A DNA stretch of 13,930 nt. Source: CAYYGL01 sp964471235 (GTDB taxonomy: Bacteria > Calditrichota > Calditrichia > RBG-13-44-9 > J075). Of the stretch, positions 1-6,558 are shown one piece after another. Numbering within the stretch: position 1 is the first letter of the stretch; each line of letters begins with the position of its first letter. Under the pieces are notes generated by a model. The model worked only from the letters and a program-made list of their open reading frames with translations. It did not search any database and had not been told where the DNA came from. The translations under genes were made by a program, and so were the position numbers. The DNA lies in contig CAYYGL010000128.1 of assembly GCA_964471235.1 (NCBI GenBank), forward strand, positions 1 through 13,930, in the 5' to 3' direction.

Positions 1-407
1 TCCTGAATTCCCCAGACTTCATTCCCGATCACCAGGCAGCAGGGGAAGGGATATGGCACTTCCCAATGGGGCACGCTTTCGGCGGTGTGTTCCAGGGCGA
101 TGATCGGTATGTGCTGCGATTTCAGCCAACGGATAGCATTCAAGGCATCCGGGTAATACTCCCAGGGGACTGTTTCCGTGGCACCCAGTGCGGTTTTTTC
201 GATTTCTTTGCGGGGCGGCGATCCGGTAATGCCGCAAAGGATCACTTTTTCCACCCGGGCGGCATCTGCCGTACGAAAAATTGACCCGACATTATGCAAA
301 CTGCGGATATTATCCAGAAGCACGTAAATGGGAAATCGACGAACGGTTTTGGCTTCCGCCGGCGTCAGGCGATGTTGTTCGATTTCTTTCAGGGATAGCT
401 TCTTCAT
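1..407 (-). CDS. SpoU/TrmH-family RNA 2'-O-methyltransferase, 3'-truncated by window edge
   Basis: Family members transfer a methyl group from S-adenosylmethionine to the 2'-OH of a tRNA or rRNA nucleotide, using a knotted SPOUT fold. I translated 135 codons. Seen: motif 1 as LDNIRSLHNVGSIFRTADAA (about residues 32-51, with the signature N-x-G-x-x-x-R), then EKTALGATETVPW, and near the window edge motif 2 as LVIGNEVWGI. The third motif (the Pro/Ser-Leu-Asn knot segment) lies beyond base 1, so the gene is incomplete only because of the window. The ATG at 407-405 overlaps the stop of the upstream rRNA methyltransferase as ATGA, so the two are probably translationally coupled. There is no long N-terminal substrate-binding domain before motif 1, which fits a short TrmH-like type. 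The exact target nucleotide cannot be told. Confidence 0.9.
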   Translation of the reverse strand, partial: MKKLSLKEIEQHRLTPAEAKTVRRFPIYVLLDNIRSLHNVGSIFRTADAARVEKVILCGITGSPPRKEIEKTALGATETVPWEYYPDALNAIRWLKSQHIPIIALEHTAESVPHWEVPYPFPCCLVIGNEVWGIQ

Positions 408-1795
408 TTTCGGACTAATTTTACCACGGTTTCGATGTGATGAGTATGGGGGAACATATCCACCGGCTGAACTTCCACAACCCGGTAATCATTTCCCAGA
501 ACTGCCAGGTCTCGTGCCAAAGTGGTAGGGTTACAGGAAACATAGATAATTTTCGGCGGGGTAATGGTAAGAATCGCCTCCAGGACATCTTTATGTAGTC
601 CGGCGCGGGGTGGATCGCAAATCAAAACACCGGGCGGATTGGAACCGAACTTTTGCAGATTCAACCGAACATCCCCGGCAATGAATTCACAATTGTCAAT
701 GGTATTTAAACGGGCATTGCGGTAGGCATCCTTAACCGAACTCTCCACCACCTCAAATCCCATCACCTTTCGGGCATTCCGGGCGACAAAAATCGCAATG
801 CTCCCGGTACCGGAATATAAATCCCACACCACATCGTTTTGTATACCGGCATAAGATTTAATGACGTTATACAAATTCTCCGTCTGGATGGGGTTGGTCT
901 GAAAAAAAGAATCGGGCGATATTTCAAAACGGTACTGCCCGATTTTCTCATACAATCTCGGTTCCCCGAACAGGGGAATAAATCGCTCCCCGGTGGCAAC
1001 CTGGGCATGGCGGGTGTTAATGCTGTTCACAATTGAAGAAACGAACGGAAATTTCCGGTTGATTAGCTGAACATATTCTTTCAACTCGTTCTCAACCGGT
1101 TCGGCCGTCACCAGGTTGATCATGATGTTACCGCTGGCGAACGATTCCCGCAGCACCAAAAAGCGCAACACCCCTTCATGGGTTCGCACATGATATACCG
1201 GGATGCCGGTTTGCTGCAGATACTCCCGGCTGAAATTTAACACGGCATTCATGTTCTCGCTTTGCAGCAGACATTCCTCAATATTGATGATGCGATCGAA
1301 ATGGCCGGGCACATGAAGTCCCAGGGCAAACTGTTTTTTAATGTAGCTGTTTTCCAGTTCTGCCGGAGTTAACCACCCCTTCTCAGCAAAAGAGAATTCC
1401 ATTTTGTTGCGATACCCAAAAATTCGGGGAGATGGCAGCACCGGGTGCATCGCCTCCGGTTGAATATCTCCGATATGGCGGAGTGATTCTTCCACGTGCT
1501 GCTGCTTAAACAGAAGCTGCTGCTCGTAAGCAACATTCTGCCACTTGCAGCCGCCGCAATATCCAAAGTGGCGGCAGGGGGCATCCTGCCGTAGCGGGGA
1601 AGGTTTCCGCAATTCCACCGGATAGGCTTCGGCATATTGTTTCCTCACCCTGGTGATACGAGCATGCACCACATCGCCGGGCAGACTTCGTTCCACAAAT
1701 ATCACAAAATCATCCACATGGGCAATGCCCTTGCCGCCATAAGCCACATTTTCGATGGTCAGTTCTACCTGCTGTCGTCGTTTTGGTTTTGCCAT
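404..1795 (-). CDS. rlmD: RlmD/TrmA-family 23S rRNA (uracil-5-)-methyltransferase with [4Fe-4S] site
   Basis: Predicted SAM-dependent enzyme making 5-methyluridine in RNA, most like RlmD (RumA). Domains in the 463-residue product: an N-terminal TRAM RNA-binding domain (about 7-62); iron-sulfur ligands C74, C80, C83 and C175 in the C-x5-C-x2-C...C spacing of RumA; FFQTN (297-301); SAM motif I DLYSGTGSIAIF (325-336); DPPRAGL (394-400); catalytic Cys421 in SCNPTTLARDL; and the general-base Glu455 near the C-terminus. All key residues are present. The reading frame stays open to 1906, but the extra 37 residues would be encoded by a heptamer repeat tract. The ATG at 1795 gives the usual MAKPKRRQQ start before TRAM. 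No clear Shine-Dalgarno site precedes it. It overlaps the downstream SpoU gene by 4 bases. Family is certain; the precise uridine (1939 or other) is inferred. Confidence 0.93.
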   Translation of the reverse strand: MAKPKRRQQVELTIENVAYGGKGIAHVDDFVIFVERSLPGDVVHARITRVRKQYAEAYPVELRKPSPLRQDAPCRHFGYCGGCKWQNVAYEQQLLFKQQHVEESLRHIGDIQPEAMHPVLPSPRIFGYRNKMEFSFAEKGWLTPAELENSYIKKQFALGLHVPGHFDRIINIEECLLQSENMNAVLNFSREYLQQTGIPVYHVRTHEGVLRFLVLRESFASGNIMINLVTAEPVENELKEYVQLINRKFPFVSSIVNSINTRHAQVATGERFIPLFGEPRLYEKIGQYRFEISPDSFFQTNPIQTENLYNVIKSYAGIQNDVVWDLYSGTGSIAIFVARNARKVMGFEVVESSVKDAYRNARLNTIDNCEFIAGDVRLNLQKFGSNPPGVLICDPPRAGLHKDVLEAILTITPPKIIYVSCNPTTLARDLAVLGNDYRVVEVQPVDMFPHTHHIETVVKLVRK

Positions 1796-1799
1796 ATTG

Positions 1800-1834
1800 G
1801 GGTAAGGGTGTAGGGTATAAGGTTTAGGGTTTAA
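1800..1834. repeat. Degenerate heptamer array GGTNNAN, about five units
   Basis: Read on the plus strand from 1800 the units are GGGTAAG, GGTGTAG, GGTATAA, GGTTTAG and GGTTTAA, decaying into GGAAATC, AGGGTAT and TGGGAAT up to about 1855. The array sits 4 bases upstream of the chosen rlmD start and fills the place where its ribosome-binding site would be. The same heptamer family occurs at 6193-6213 and 6482-6558. Confidence 0.7.
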
Positions 1835-1937
1835 GGAAATCAGGGTATTGGGAATTCCGAAACCGGTTGCCCTGCTCTCCTGGGTTATTACAAGGGGACC
1901 GCACATTGCAACCGACTCACTGATGACTGGAACCCGT

Positions 1938-3344
1938 TCAAAATCTGGATATCAATAACACTTCCAGTCCTTCCAGTTCCGGTTTAACCACACAGACACC
2001 ACCGGCGCATATTTTTCCCTTTCGCCGGGTACCGCCAAAAACAGAGAGATCAAAATTTTTTAAGAAATTGACGTCTAACTGCAAGCCTGCCCAATAATTT
2101 CGATTCGCAAACTGATCGGTACTATGTTCCCCTAAGAATGAAACAGTCCATGTCGGGGCATGGCTAAAACTAATTTGCACCGCCTGACTGTAAAATTGGC
2201 GATCGGACAGGAGCACCCGGGTATGTTGATGTTCATACACTAATTTCAGAGCATTATAATTGGAGAAATCGATTGAGGTGCTGCTGACAAAATTGAGATA
2301 ACGGGCGGAGGCATCCTGCTGTCTGCTGATGACCCACAGGAATTCCCAACCAAAGGAACTCAGCCAGTCAAATTGGGCAAAAAATTCCTGGTAGAGTTTC
2401 TGTCGATTATGCCGTTCGGTCTGGCTGGCATTCAGGGTAAGCACGCCGTCTTCAATGACCGGATAACTAATCTGCGCCAGGAAACCCCGTTCATCATTGG
2501 CGTTCTGCACCAATTGATGCCGATTTAACAGGGTAAAGAGATGCTCCTGGGCAACCAGGGGCGGATTGTTGTAGGTGACACCTTCTGTCACATCAAAGCG
2601 ATCGTAATCTTTTAACTCTACCTGTAAACTGAGGGCGCCGATGAACAGGTTGCCGTTCAGATAAACTGCATCACCGGCATCGGAAACCCCGGGCACATCC
2701 TTTCGGGCATATTCTCCGTAGAGACTGCCAAATTTGTGATTGACCTCGGTGTAAAGCGACCCCCAATTCACGCGACCATTTTGTACCGAAGGCAGATGGG
2801 TGCTCAGGTAAGTTGCTCCGAAGTGGATCAACCGGAGGGGCTTAAGGGTAATCTCCCCGGCTGTCAGGGCACGATGCCGTACCCCGGAGCGGTCACGGGG
2901 TCTACCGGCAAGCAATTTTATATCGATAAGGGAGTGATGAGCATCCAGTTTAACACCGTCGATATTGGTATCCCAACGCAGGGTTCGGTTCTCATAAGAA
3001 CGGAGCACCAATCCCCTGCCTAACAGGGCATAAAAATTCCCGGCACGTACGTTGATGCTGCCGCCCCGGTATTCCGCATAGCGCTGGTAAATCCCATGAC
3101 CGCTGGTATCGAAGGAAAAGGTCTGGGGCGGCTGATGAATCTCATAACGCAACCCCACACGATATTTTTGCAAATAGGTCACCTGCGCCTCTGCCCAGTT
3201 CTCGAAAGCGGTGGTGTCTTTTTCATTGTTGGTAGAATATTCCAAATAGTTATTGCCGCTCACCTGCACCTGGGCATTCAGAGAGGTTAAGAGCAAGAAT
3301 AAAATAAACAGAATAAGACTGCTTGTGTAACCAACTCGATTCAT
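1938..3344 (-). CDS. Outer-membrane beta-barrel protein with C-terminal Cys pair (DUF6029-like)
   Basis: Predicted integral outer-membrane protein of unknown role. The 468-residue product has a signal peptide (NRVGYT, then a long Leu/Ile/Phe core ending SLNAQ at about residue 25). A long run of alternating aromatic/polar stretches follows, and the last residue is Phe (VLLISRF), typical of barrels inserted by the BAM machinery. Residues C446 and C451 (KICAGGVCVV) lie just before the last strand. From memory, a comparable Cys pair near the end occurs in DUF6029-type barrels; I could not check this. The frame opens with a TTG at 3347, but the ATG at 3344 is the better start. It lies 36 bases behind the TlpA-like gene and probably shares its transcript. 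Candidate roles are a channel, or an anchor for the neighbouring thioredoxin-fold proteins. Confidence 0.8.
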   Translation of the reverse strand: MNRVGYTSSLILFILFLLLTSLNAQVQVSGNNYLEYSTNNEKDTTAFENWAEAQVTYLQKYRVGLRYEIHQPPQTFSFDTSGHGIYQRYAEYRGGSINVRAGNFYALLGRGLVLRSYENRTLRWDTNIDGVKLDAHHSLIDIKLLAGRPRDRSGVRHRALTAGEITLKPLRLIHFGATYLSTHLPSVQNGRVNWGSLYTEVNHKFGSLYGEYARKDVPGVSDAGDAVYLNGNLFIGALSLQVELKDYDRFDVTEGVTYNNPPLVAQEHLFTLLNRHQLVQNANDERGFLAQISYPVIEDGVLTLNASQTERHNRQKLYQEFFAQFDWLSSFGWEFLWVISRQQDASARYLNFVSSTSIDFSNYNALKLVYEHQHTRVLLSDRQFYSQAVQISFSHAPTWTVSFLGEHSTDQFANRNYWAGLQLDVNFLKNFDLSVFGGTRRKGKICAGGVCVVKPELEGLEVLLISRF

Positions 3345-3380
3345 CAATCAGATTTCCCGGTATTCCATTTCCAGATTTTT

Positions 3381-3881
3381 TTATGATTCATCCAATTTCA
3401 ATAACTGCTCAATCTCTTCGGCTAATTTCTTCTCATCTCCTTTTCGATAACCGGTATGGGTATAAACGATGGTACCGTCTTTATCCAACAAAACCGTATA
3501 GGGCGGATTGGTGCCCTGATATAATTGAATGACCTCATTGTTGGTATCCAGTAAAAATTTGAAGGGATATCGGTAGGTATTAACAAAGCCTTTCACTTTT
3601 CCCACGGTTTTGGGGTCGTCAATGGAGATGGAGAGGATGGTCAGTCCGTCATCCTTATATTTTTTGTAAATTTTTTTGAGTCTTTTCATTTCTTCCCGGC
3701 AGGGTATACACCAGGTTGCCCAGAAACTGAGCAGAATGGGGCCTTCCTCCAGATGCTTTGACAACTGGTAATCATTGCCATCCAGGTCCGGCAGCACAAA
3801 ATCCGGCGCTTTTTCCTGCTGGGCGCTCATTCCCAAACTTAAGAAGAGAATCAGAATAAAGGTTGTAACCGGTAATTTCAT
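3381..3881 (-). CDS. TlpA-like periplasmic thioredoxin (AhpC/TSA-Redoxin family)
   Basis: Predicted exported thiol-disulfide oxidoreductase, 166 residues. A signal peptide covers about 1-20 (MKLPVTTFILILFLSLGMSA). The mature part opens with APDFVLPDLDGND, the usual TlpA/ResA beginning. The active-site motif WCIPC gives C58 and C61, and the cis-proline loop is NPPYTVLLDKDG with P127. The fold is complete and the length is normal for the family. The frame extends upstream to a TTG at 3899, but an AAGGAG sits inside that extension and points to the ATGs at 3884 or 3881. I chose 3881, 7 bases from the Shine-Dalgarno site. No lipobox is seen, so it is probably free in the periplasm or held by its signal anchor. 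Its neighbours are a CPPC lipoprotein upstream and a Cys-bearing barrel downstream, which suggests a shared redox task. Confidence 0.92.
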   Translation of the reverse strand: MKLPVTTFILILFLSLGMSAQQEKAPDFVLPDLDGNDYQLSKHLEEGPILLSFWATWCIPCREEMKRLKKIYKKYKDDGLTILSISIDDPKTVGKVKGFVNTYRYPFKFLLDTNNEVIQLYQGTNPPYTVLLDKDGTIVYTHTGYRKGDEKKLAEEIEQLLKLDES

Positions 3882-3888
3882 CATTTTT

Positions 3889-3894
3889 CTCCTT
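3889..3894 (-). promoter_or_regulatory. Shine-Dalgarno site of the TlpA-like gene
   Basis: AAGGAG on the minus strand lies 4 bases before the ATG at 3884 and 7 before the ATG at 3881. It falls inside the TTG-initiated extension of the frame, which argues against the TTG at 3899 as the start. Confidence 0.75.
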
Positions 3895-3946
3895 ACCAAT
3901 GGTGTTGAACATTTTCTTCATAAAATATGGGGTACCCCATGATGCC

Positions 3947-5164
3947 CTACTCCAGCACTGTCCAGGCAGCTTGTAAGACTTCTTTGGTGGATTTTTTTTG
4001 CAGAAAGGCGATGACCTCCAGGTCTCCCTGCCACTCCGGCTGTCGGTCGAACTGAAATTCGACAGTGCGGTTTTCCCCATTTTGTAAGCTGATGGGGGTA
4101 CCGTCCGGGTTGGGATAAAATTTCCGCAGCACATCGGTGAAGCGGGTCTGCCCGTTGGTGCCCGGCGAAGTGGAAAAAATCACTTCTTTTTCAATCAAAG
4201 CGATTCGCAGGAAGACATCGGACGGTAAATCTTCCAGCGCTTCAATCACAACACTGCCGGCAATTTTATCGGATGACCGGTATGTTTCCCAGAAGTCATG
4301 AAAATCCACGGTTGCCGGTGGAGAGACCTGAAAGCGGGTTTGCATGGCATCTCGTAATTGGGGTTCCAGGTTGTTGGGGGACAGGATAGTGAACACGCCA
4401 TCCACTACCACTGTTGGGACCGCCAACAGACGATAGAAGGACATCCGGGCAAGATTATCGGATTCCGCAGCCAGGAAAAACGGGTCTTCACTTCCCGGAA
4501 AATTGGGATGATAAGTTAACCCGGCAGCGGAATCCACCCCGAAATCGTGCAACACCGCCTCAATCGTGGCATCTGCTACCGGGCAGGGCGGGCAATCCGT
4601 GTTGGAAAAATGTTCAATCAGAACGAAATGCTTCAATTCCAGGGAGTAAGATAACGCCAACAGGTTATCGGTATTGATTTGCACGGTTTGGCGAATCTCA
4701 TTATAACCTCCCCGGATTATCCGGAGGCGATGAGTGCCGCTGAGGAGCCCCTCGATTGACAGGGGAGTTCTGCCAAAGGGAAGTTTATCCACAAACACCA
4801 GTGCCCCGGGAGGGGTCGTGGTGATTTGAATATTGCCCTCACTGGGGGATTTGTTGAGTTCGAAATCAATGGCGGTAACGGAACCCGGTTTAATAGTAAT
4901 CCGGGCAGATTCCGGCAGAACTTCATACTTGCTGAGAAAGAGATGGATGACATGAGAACCTTCCGGCAAATTCTCAATCACTGCCGGGGTTCGCTTACCG
5001 GTGTCTTTGTGATCCACAAAAATTCGGGCATCGGGTACCGTAGAGGTTATTTCCACGGATCCGGCGCCCACTTGTGATGAAACAATATTGCCATCTTTAG
5101 TGGTGCATCCGGTAAGGAGAAACAAAATCATGAGTAAAGGAATCGCGAAAGCCTTCATGACCAT
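3947..5164 (-). CDS. Lipoprotein with two PEGA domains and an Omp28-like thioredoxin-fold domain
   Basis: A 405-residue predicted lipoprotein. A hydrophobic leader ends in the lipobox LLTGC with Cys20 as the lipidated residue. Two PEGA beta-domains follow: about 35-102 (GSVEITSTVPDARIFVD, then GKRTP) and 110-177 (GNIQITTTPPGALVFVD, then GRTP). From about 180 a thioredoxin-like segment begins: VLIEHFSNTDCPPCP with C191 and C194, then LTYHPNFPGSEDPFF, then a cis-Pro-like VPTVVVDG (P250). This resembles Omp28-related proteins. The C-terminal 130 residues look like a beta-rich domain. PEGA domains are usually surface-exposed or wall-facing binding modules, so the protein probably presents a thiol-active domain away from the membrane. 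No strong Shine-Dalgarno is seen; ATGs at 5164 and 5158 are both possible. The TlpA-like gene follows after 65 bases from its chosen start. Confidence 0.85.
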   Translation of the reverse strand: MVMKAFAIPLLMILFLLTGCTTKDGNIVSSQVGAGSVEITSTVPDARIFVDHKDTGKRTPAVIENLPEGSHVIHLFLSKYEVLPESARITIKPGSVTAIDFELNKSPSEGNIQITTTPPGALVFVDKLPFGRTPLSIEGLLSGTHRLRIIRGGYNEIRQTVQINTDNLLALSYSLELKHFVLIEHFSNTDCPPCPVADATIEAVLHDFGVDSAAGLTYHPNFPGSEDPFFLAAESDNLARMSFYRLLAVPTVVVDGVFTILSPNNLEPQLRDAMQTRFQVSPPATVDFHDFWETYRSSDKIAGSVVIEALEDLPSDVFLRIALIEKEVIFSTSPGTNGQTRFTDVLRKFYPNPDGTPISLQNGENRTVEFQFDRQPEWQGDLEVIAFLQKKSTKEVLQAAWTVLE

Positions 5165-5227
5165 TCAGTGGGTTTGGGATAATTTAGATTTCCGGGTGTA
5201 TGGAATCCGCTTAGATTCTCCGCATGT

Positions 5228-5980
5228 TTACCGAAGCAGCAACAACCGGCGCACCATCCGTTGACGTTCGGTTTGCATTTCATAAAAATATATCCCGCTG
5301 GAGACCGATTCCCCCCGGGCATTTTTGCCGTTCCAGGTTACCTCATACACTCCGGGGGTGAAATCTTTATCCAACAAAACAATTACCCGCTGCCCCAGAA
5401 TGTTATAAATAGAAATCCGCACCCGCGCCCGGCTTATTCCCCCTACTTCAAACGGAATAATGGTTGATGGATTAAACGGATTGGGATAGTTTGCCAACAG
5501 GCCAAAAGAACCGGTCAGAGTAAGCGACTCTTCAGGGATGCCGGTGGGCATGGTGGAAGCCGTAAAGGATTGCTCGACAAATTCGCCGGGATTATCAGCG
5601 TTTTCCACCTTCAGGGTAATGGTTGCTTCACCGGGAGTGTTGGGGTCGGTCGTGACATCCAATAAAATTGGCACGCTCTGGGAACCGAGTAACACGTGCA
5701 CCATTGTGGTATCCACCCAGGGCGGATAACATAAACCGGTGGCAGAATCCCCCACGCAAATCGAACTCCCCCAGAGCGAGTCCGGTAAGTTATTCACCGT
5801 GCGTATCACCCTGAAATTTAATGGTGACGCCGTATTGTTGATGAGATTGTTATGAAAAACAATCAGTTCCCCGGGGCTTTTTTGGAGGAAGAGTTCCGGC
5901 GTCTCGAATGTGAACGTCTGCCCCGAAAGCATCCCCGGTAGCCACCCAAGGATTAACAGCATTGGTAAAATACGTTTCAT
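5228..5980 (-). CDS. Secreted protein with type IX secretion C-terminal sorting domain
   Basis: A 250-residue exported protein. A signal peptide covers about 1-20 (MKRILPMLLILGWLPGMLSG). An Ig-like beta domain at about 25-140 holds one Cys pair, C75 and C84 (SSICVGDSATGLCYPPW), probably a structural disulfide. A Thr/Ser/Gly-rich linker follows, then from about 163 the T9SS type A sorting domain: NYPNPFNPSTIIPF, RISIYNILGQRV, GVYEVTWNGKN, GIYFYEM and a basic end RRLLLLR. Such proteins cross the outer membrane through the type IX system and are often attached to the cell surface. An AGGAG at 5994-5990 lies 9 bases before the ATG. It is the first gene of the block leading into the PEGA/Omp28-like lipoprotein (63-base gap). 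The passenger has no enzymatic motif that I recognise, so its substrate or partner is unknown. Confidence 0.88.
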   Translation of the reverse strand: MKRILPMLLILGWLPGMLSGQTFTFETPELFLQKSPGELIVFHNNLINNTASPLNFRVIRTVNNLPDSLWGSSICVGDSATGLCYPPWVDTTMVHVLLGSQSVPILLDVTTDPNTPGEATITLKVENADNPGEFVEQSFTASTMPTGIPEESLTLTGSFGLLANYPNPFNPSTIIPFEVGGISRARVRISIYNILGQRVIVLLDKDFTPGVYEVTWNGKNARGESVSSGIYFYEMQTERQRMVRRLLLLR

Positions 5981-6192
5981 AAGGTTCTACTCCTGTTTAA
6001 AACTGTTAGCGGAATTACAGAAAGAAACTGCAAAGTATATTAAACAATCTGTGAAGCTTGATACAAAAACCGGGAAAAAGGGATTCGGCATTCAGTAGGT
6101 CAGCCGCAATGCGGTCACCTTGTGATATTCAATAGGGCAGTAAGCGGTTATTCCTATGTCAACTGAGCCTCCACCACCAAATCCCCACCCCC

Positions 6193-6213
6193 CTATACCA
6201 TATACCCTATACC
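6193..6213. repeat. Three-unit heptamer array (CTATACC/ATATACC)
   Basis: CTATACC, ATATACC and CTATACC are in tandem. Their reverse complement is GGTATAG, GGTATAT, GGTATAG, matching the unit family of the arrays at 1800-1834 and 6482-6558. Confidence 0.6.
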
Positions 6214-6330
6214 CCACGGTTCGGTCATTTTCTTTCGAGTTCAAAATTTTCTGTTGCTCGCTTCCCGGCGTTTGGCATGGGCGATGGAAAGCAACGGCTT
6301 CCACTCAACACCGCTGAAACGATTTACCTG

Positions 6331-6360
6331 CTCGTTCCCAAACCGGAGTTTGGGAACGGG
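6331..6360. repeat. REP-like palindromic hairpin
   Basis: CGTTCCCAAAC (6333-6343) and GTTTGGGAACG (6348-6358) are perfect 11-bp arms around the tetraloop CGGA. The outer bases (C6331 with G6360, T6332 with G6359) can extend the stem to 13 pairs. No T-run follows on either strand, so it does not look like an intrinsic terminator. Hairpins built on GTTCCCAAnnn / nnnTTGGGAAC are, as far as I recall, dispersed intergenic elements in many bacterial genomes, like REP sequences mobilised by RAYT transposases. No RAYT gene is in the window. Confidence 0.65.
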
Positions 6361-6400
6361 CATATTCCGAAACCATTTTAGCACAGGGGCAATTTCTCGC

Positions 6401-6482
6401 ACTCACGGTTAAACGGATGTATCCCAGGTGAATTCTGCGCTGGAAAATTTCAAACCGGCAAACAATTAACCGAACCGTGAGT
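6401..6482. repeat. 10-bp inverted repeat flanking a 62-bp spacer
   Basis: ACTCACGGTT at 6401-6410 is the exact reverse complement of AACCGTGAGT at 6473-6482. The spacer has no coding signal. The right arm ends at the first base of the large heptamer array. It could be the ends of a small non-autonomous element or a chance pair of arms. Confidence 0.35.
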
Positions 6483-6558
6483 TATACCTTTTACCTTTTA
6501 CTCTTTACCTTTTACCTTATACCTTTTATCTTTTATCTTTTATCTTTTACCTTTTACC
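6482..6558. repeat. Eleven-unit heptamer tandem array overlapping a stop codon
   Basis: Exactly 77 bases divide into eleven heptamers: TTATACC, TTTTACC, TTTTACT, CTTTACC, TTTTACC, TTATACC, three TTTTATC and two TTTTACC. On the minus strand the unit is GGTAAAA with GGTATAA and GATAAAA variants. The array contains the last three codons and the TAA stop of the FadB-like gene. The unit variants are partly clustered (three identical TTTTATC in a row), as expected from local slippage or duplication. Confidence 0.85.

Larger units (their letters stand above)
5981..6546. other. 566-bp repeat-rich intergenic region
   Basis: No credible gene is seen. The region separates two minus-strand blocks and must hold the promoter of the T9SS-protein gene near 5990-6080, where an A/T-rich stretch lies, although I could not fix clear -35/-10 boxes. 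It also holds a three-unit heptamer array (6193-6213), imperfect complementary segments GTTGCT...AGCAAC (about 6253-6295), the REP-like hairpin (6331-6360), a 10-bp inverted repeat (6401-6482) and most of the eleven-unit heptamer array. The open frame at 6304-6092 on the minus strand reads through these repeats and has a Gly-rich, non-protein-like composition. Confidence 0.7.

Noticed and set aside
1796..1906. 37-residue N-terminal extension of the rlmD frame
   Set aside because: It is translated repeat DNA with no family likeness. The TRAM domain starts properly from the ATG at 1795.
6092..6304. Minus-strand open frame of 70 codons
   Set aside because: Gly-rich reading of a repeat tract, no ribosome-binding site, not protein-like.
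6482..6558. CRISPR array
   Set aside because: Units are 7 bases with no spacers, and no cas genes are nearby.
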